A DNA stretch of 7,887 nucleotides from Alphaproteobacteria bacterium. Lineage in GTDB: Bacteria; Pseudomonadota; Alphaproteobacteria; Rhodospirillales; Rhodospirillaceae. Of the stretch, positions 6,038 through 7,887 are shown in pieces (within the stretch, counting starts at the first letter, position 1; the number at the start of each line of letters is the position of its first letter). The notes under the pieces are model-generated. The model saw nothing but the letters and a program-made list of their open reading frames with translations. It was not told the DNA's origin and did not search any database. The translations under genes and the position numbers were made by a program. The DNA is taken from contig QKGW01000081.1 in the NCBI GenBank assembly GCA_003250275.1, positions 1-7,887 on the forward strand, written 5' to 3'.

Positions 6038-6038
6038 C

Positions 6039-7887
6039 ATGACAAATCTCAAGAACCTCCGTATGCCGGTCAAGCTGTACGGCAGCGCCGCGATCATCAT
6101 CACCCTCATCGCGATCATGGCGGGCACGTCGTGGTCGGCGTTCCACAAGATCGAGGGCGCCTTCCAAGCGGTGCGTCTGAACGCCCGGCTTTCCGAACTG
6201 GCCCAGACCGCGCAATTCCAAGTGGCGAGCGCGGGATACGCCAACCTCGGCATCTCGAAGGCCCAGACCGCGGAGGCTCTGCAAGGTTTCGAAGCCGCCA
6301 GCACCACCAAGCGCACCCAGGCGATCGCCACGGTGAAGGAGGCGATCGCCGCGGCGAAGACCGCGGGCGGCGAGAACAGCAAGCATCTCGACACCATGCT
6401 CGCCAAGGTCGAGGCCTACAGCGCCCTCACCGACCAGGGGATCGAGCTGCGGCGCGCCTACATGGAGCGCCAGAGCGAGCTGTTCGCGCTCGCGCCCAAG
6501 CTCGCGGACGCGCTCAACTACGCGGTCAACCAGGCGATGTCCTCGACGCCGCTGCTGGTCAACCCGCTGATGTCGGCGAGCCAGAGCCTGGTTTCGGCGC
6601 GCACCTCGATGATGCGCTACCTCCTCACCACCACCGAGGCCGACGCCAAGCTCCAGCAGCAGGCGTTGCAGACCGCCCAGGCGGCGATCCAGATGGCCGC
6701 GGGCCTCGCCGGCGAAACGCCGATCGAGGGTGTGGTGGATTCGGTGGCGCAGATGATGAATACCTATGAATCCTCCGCGAGCCTGCTGATGGCGCTGGCG
6801 CAGCGCAGCAACGAGCTCTGGTACGTGCAGGCGCGCGGCGTGCGCGGCGAACTCGACGCCGCCACCAACGCGATGGTCAAGCACATGGTCGGCGCCACCG
6901 ACGCGGCGATCGCCGACGCCGGGCAGAGCCTCGCCGACGCCTCGTCGGTGCTCTCCGTCGTCGCGGTGCTGGTGCTGCTCGTGGTGATCTCGCTCAACTG
7001 GCTCACCGTGCGCCTCGTCGCCCGCCCGATCGTCGAGATCACCGGCGCGATGGGCCGCCTCGCCGAGGGCGAAAAGACCATCGACGTTCCCTATCTCGAC
7101 CGCACCGACGAGGTCGGCGGCATCGCCACGGCGGTTCAGGTGTTCAAGGACAACGCCCTCCGGCTCGACGCGATGACCGCCGAGCAGGAAGCGATGGCCG
7201 AGCGCGCCGCCGAAGAAAAGAAGGCGGCGATGAACGCCCTCGCCGACGCGATGGAAGCGAGCGTGCAGGCGATCGCCCAGTCGGTAGCGAGCGCGGCGGC
7301 GCAGATGCACGAGACCGCCTCGTCGCTTTCGGAAATCTCGCAGGAGACCAACGCCCAGGCGACCTCGGTCGCCGCCGCCACCGAGCAGGCGTCGAACAAC
7401 GTCGAGACCGTCGCCTCCGCCGCCGAGGAACTTTCGTCCTCGATCGGGGAGATCGGCCGTCAGGTCGCCGCCGCCGCCGACGTCGCAGCCGACGCGGTGA
7501 CCCAGACCGAGCGCACCAACGGCCTCGTCACCGCGCTCGCGAGCGCGGCGCAGCGCATCGGCGAGGTCGTCGGCTTGATCACCGACATCGCCAACCAGAC
7601 CAACCTGCTCGCCCTCAACGCGACGATCGAGGCGGCGCGCGCGGGCGACGCGGGCAAAGGCTTCGCGGTCGTCGCGGGTGAAGTGAAGAACCTCGCCAAC
7701 CAGACCGCGCGCGCCACCGAGGATATCTCCAAGCAGATTTCCGAGGTGCAGCAGTCCACCGGCGAGGCGGTCAGCGCGATCGAGGAAATCTCGACGATCA
7801 TCGACCGGATCAGCTCGATCCAGGCGACGATCGCCTCGGCGGTCGAGGAGCAGACCGCCGCCACCGCCGAGATCGCGCGCAACGTCG
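6039..7887 (+). CDS. Methyl-accepting chemotaxis protein (3' end beyond window)
   Basis: This inner-membrane chemoreceptor controls CheA kinase activity in response to a ligand. The 616 codons visible leave the frame open at the edge. Parts: transmembrane helix about 14-35; a periplasmic domain of about 265 residues (36-302), rich in Ala, Gln and Ser and apparently all helical, close to the size of a helical bimodular (HBM) sensor rather than a simple four-helix bundle; transmembrane helix about 303-325; HAMP about 326-378 (DEVGGIATAVQVFKDNAL); then the coiled-coil signalling domain. The conserved hairpin tip is at about 513-563 (DIANQTNLLALNATIEAARAG, GKGFAVVAGEVKNLA). The end, with any CheR-docking tail, is missing. 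The chosen ATG at 6039 has only a weak GGTGA site; a strong GGAGG lies 39 bases upstream behind a mini-ORF. M9 is a less likely alternative start. Its ligand is unknown. The family assignment is certain; the HBM suggestion is tentative. Confidence 0.95.
   Translation, partial: MTNLKNLRMPVKLYGSAAIIITLIAIMAGTSWSAFHKIEGAFQAVRLNARLSELAQTAQFQVASAGYANLGISKAQTAEALQGFEAASTTKRTQAIATVKEAIAAAKTAGGENSKHLDTMLAKVEAYSALTDQGIELRRAYMERQSELFALAPKLADALNYAVNQAMSSTPLLVNPLMSASQSLVSARTSMMRYLLTTTEADAKLQQQALQTAQAAIQMAAGLAGETPIEGVVDSVAQMMNTYESSASLLMALAQRSNELWYVQARGVRGELDAATNAMVKHMVGATDAAIADAGQSLADASSVLSVVAVLVLLVVISLNWLTVRLVARPIVEITGAMGRLAEGEKTIDVPYLDRTDEVGGIATAVQVFKDNALRLDAMTAEQEAMAERAAEEKKAAMNALADAMEASVQAIAQSVASAAAQMHETASSLSEISQETNAQATSVAAATEQASNNVETVASAAEELSSSIGEIGRQVAAAADVAADAVTQTERTNGLVTALASAAQRIGEVVGLITDIANQTNLLALNATIEAARAGDAGKGFAVVAGEVKNLANQTARATEDISKQISEVQQSTGEAVSAIEEISTIIDRISSIQATIASAVEEQTAATAEIARNV

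Larger units (their letters stand above)
5860..6038. other. Symporter-chemoreceptor intergenic region
   Basis: A 179-base gap. The first half (5860-5930) is GC-rich with short imperfect pairings, such as CGCCC 5875-5879 with GGGCG 5905-5909 and CGGC 5879-5882 with GCCG 5886-5889, but no T-run follows, so no intrinsic terminator for the symporter is evident. From about 5931 it becomes AT-rich, as expected of a promoter and leader, with T-rich tracts at 5973-5983. The heptamer AAAATTT occurs twice, at 5861-5867 and 5937-5943. The regulatory dyads, mini-ORF and hairpins are listed separately. Confidence 0.6.

Noticed and set aside
6032..6039. TGACGTCA palindrome as a transcription factor site
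   Set aside because: It overlaps the mini-ORF stop and the receptor start codon, and is better explained as part of the 6025-6037 hairpin and initiation region.
5985..7310. Minus-strand open frame of 441 codons opposite the chemoreceptor
   Set aside because: The plus strand carries unmistakable HAMP and MCP signalling motifs. The antisense product is low-complexity Arg/His/Gly.

Overview
The window is GC-rich throughout, and the large genes prefer C or G at third codon positions. Gene content and family style (a HAMP linker shared by kinase and chemoreceptor, HD-superfamily response regulators) suggest a motile alphaproteobacterium, perhaps Rhodospirillales. That placement is inference from style, not from a marker gene. 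No rRNA, tRNA, CRISPR array, insertion sequence or phage gene was seen.

Left part, minus strand, read from about 4310 down to 1: a three-gene two-component signalling operon. It encodes a membrane histidine kinase (2181-4268), a REC-HDOD response regulator (1001-2209) and a second response regulator with a REC domain and a degenerate HD-GYP domain (1004 down to the window edge). The genes overlap by 29 and 4 bases, and each has GGAGG 7-8 bases before its start, so they look co-transcribed and translationally coupled. The kinase has no receiver of its own, so it probably phosphorylates one or both receivers. Both outputs belong to the HD superfamily and both lack the residues of a working metal phosphodiesterase. 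That suggests signalling through protein contacts rather than cyclic-di-GMP cleavage.

Middle: a divergent intergenic region (4269-4446) with several dyads and a candidate promoter for the kinase operon. It is followed on the plus strand by a sodium:solute symporter family permease (4447-5859).

Right part: a 179-base, locally AT-rich gap (5860-6038) leads into a methyl-accepting chemotaxis protein (6039 to the window edge). This gap is the least ordinary stretch of the window. It contains a perfect 13-bp dyad, a very strong Shine-Dalgarno placed far upstream of the receptor gene, a seven-codon mini-ORF served by that Shine-Dalgarno, and two small hairpins. One hairpin would mask the Shine-Dalgarno and the mini-ORF start. 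The other covers the receptor's weak ribosome binding site. This looks like a possible translational control leader for a chemoreceptor, but it is unproven. Taken together, the window looks like a sensory locus: a kinase with two regulators, a solute transporter and a chemoreceptor. Whether they share a ligand cannot be read from the sequence.
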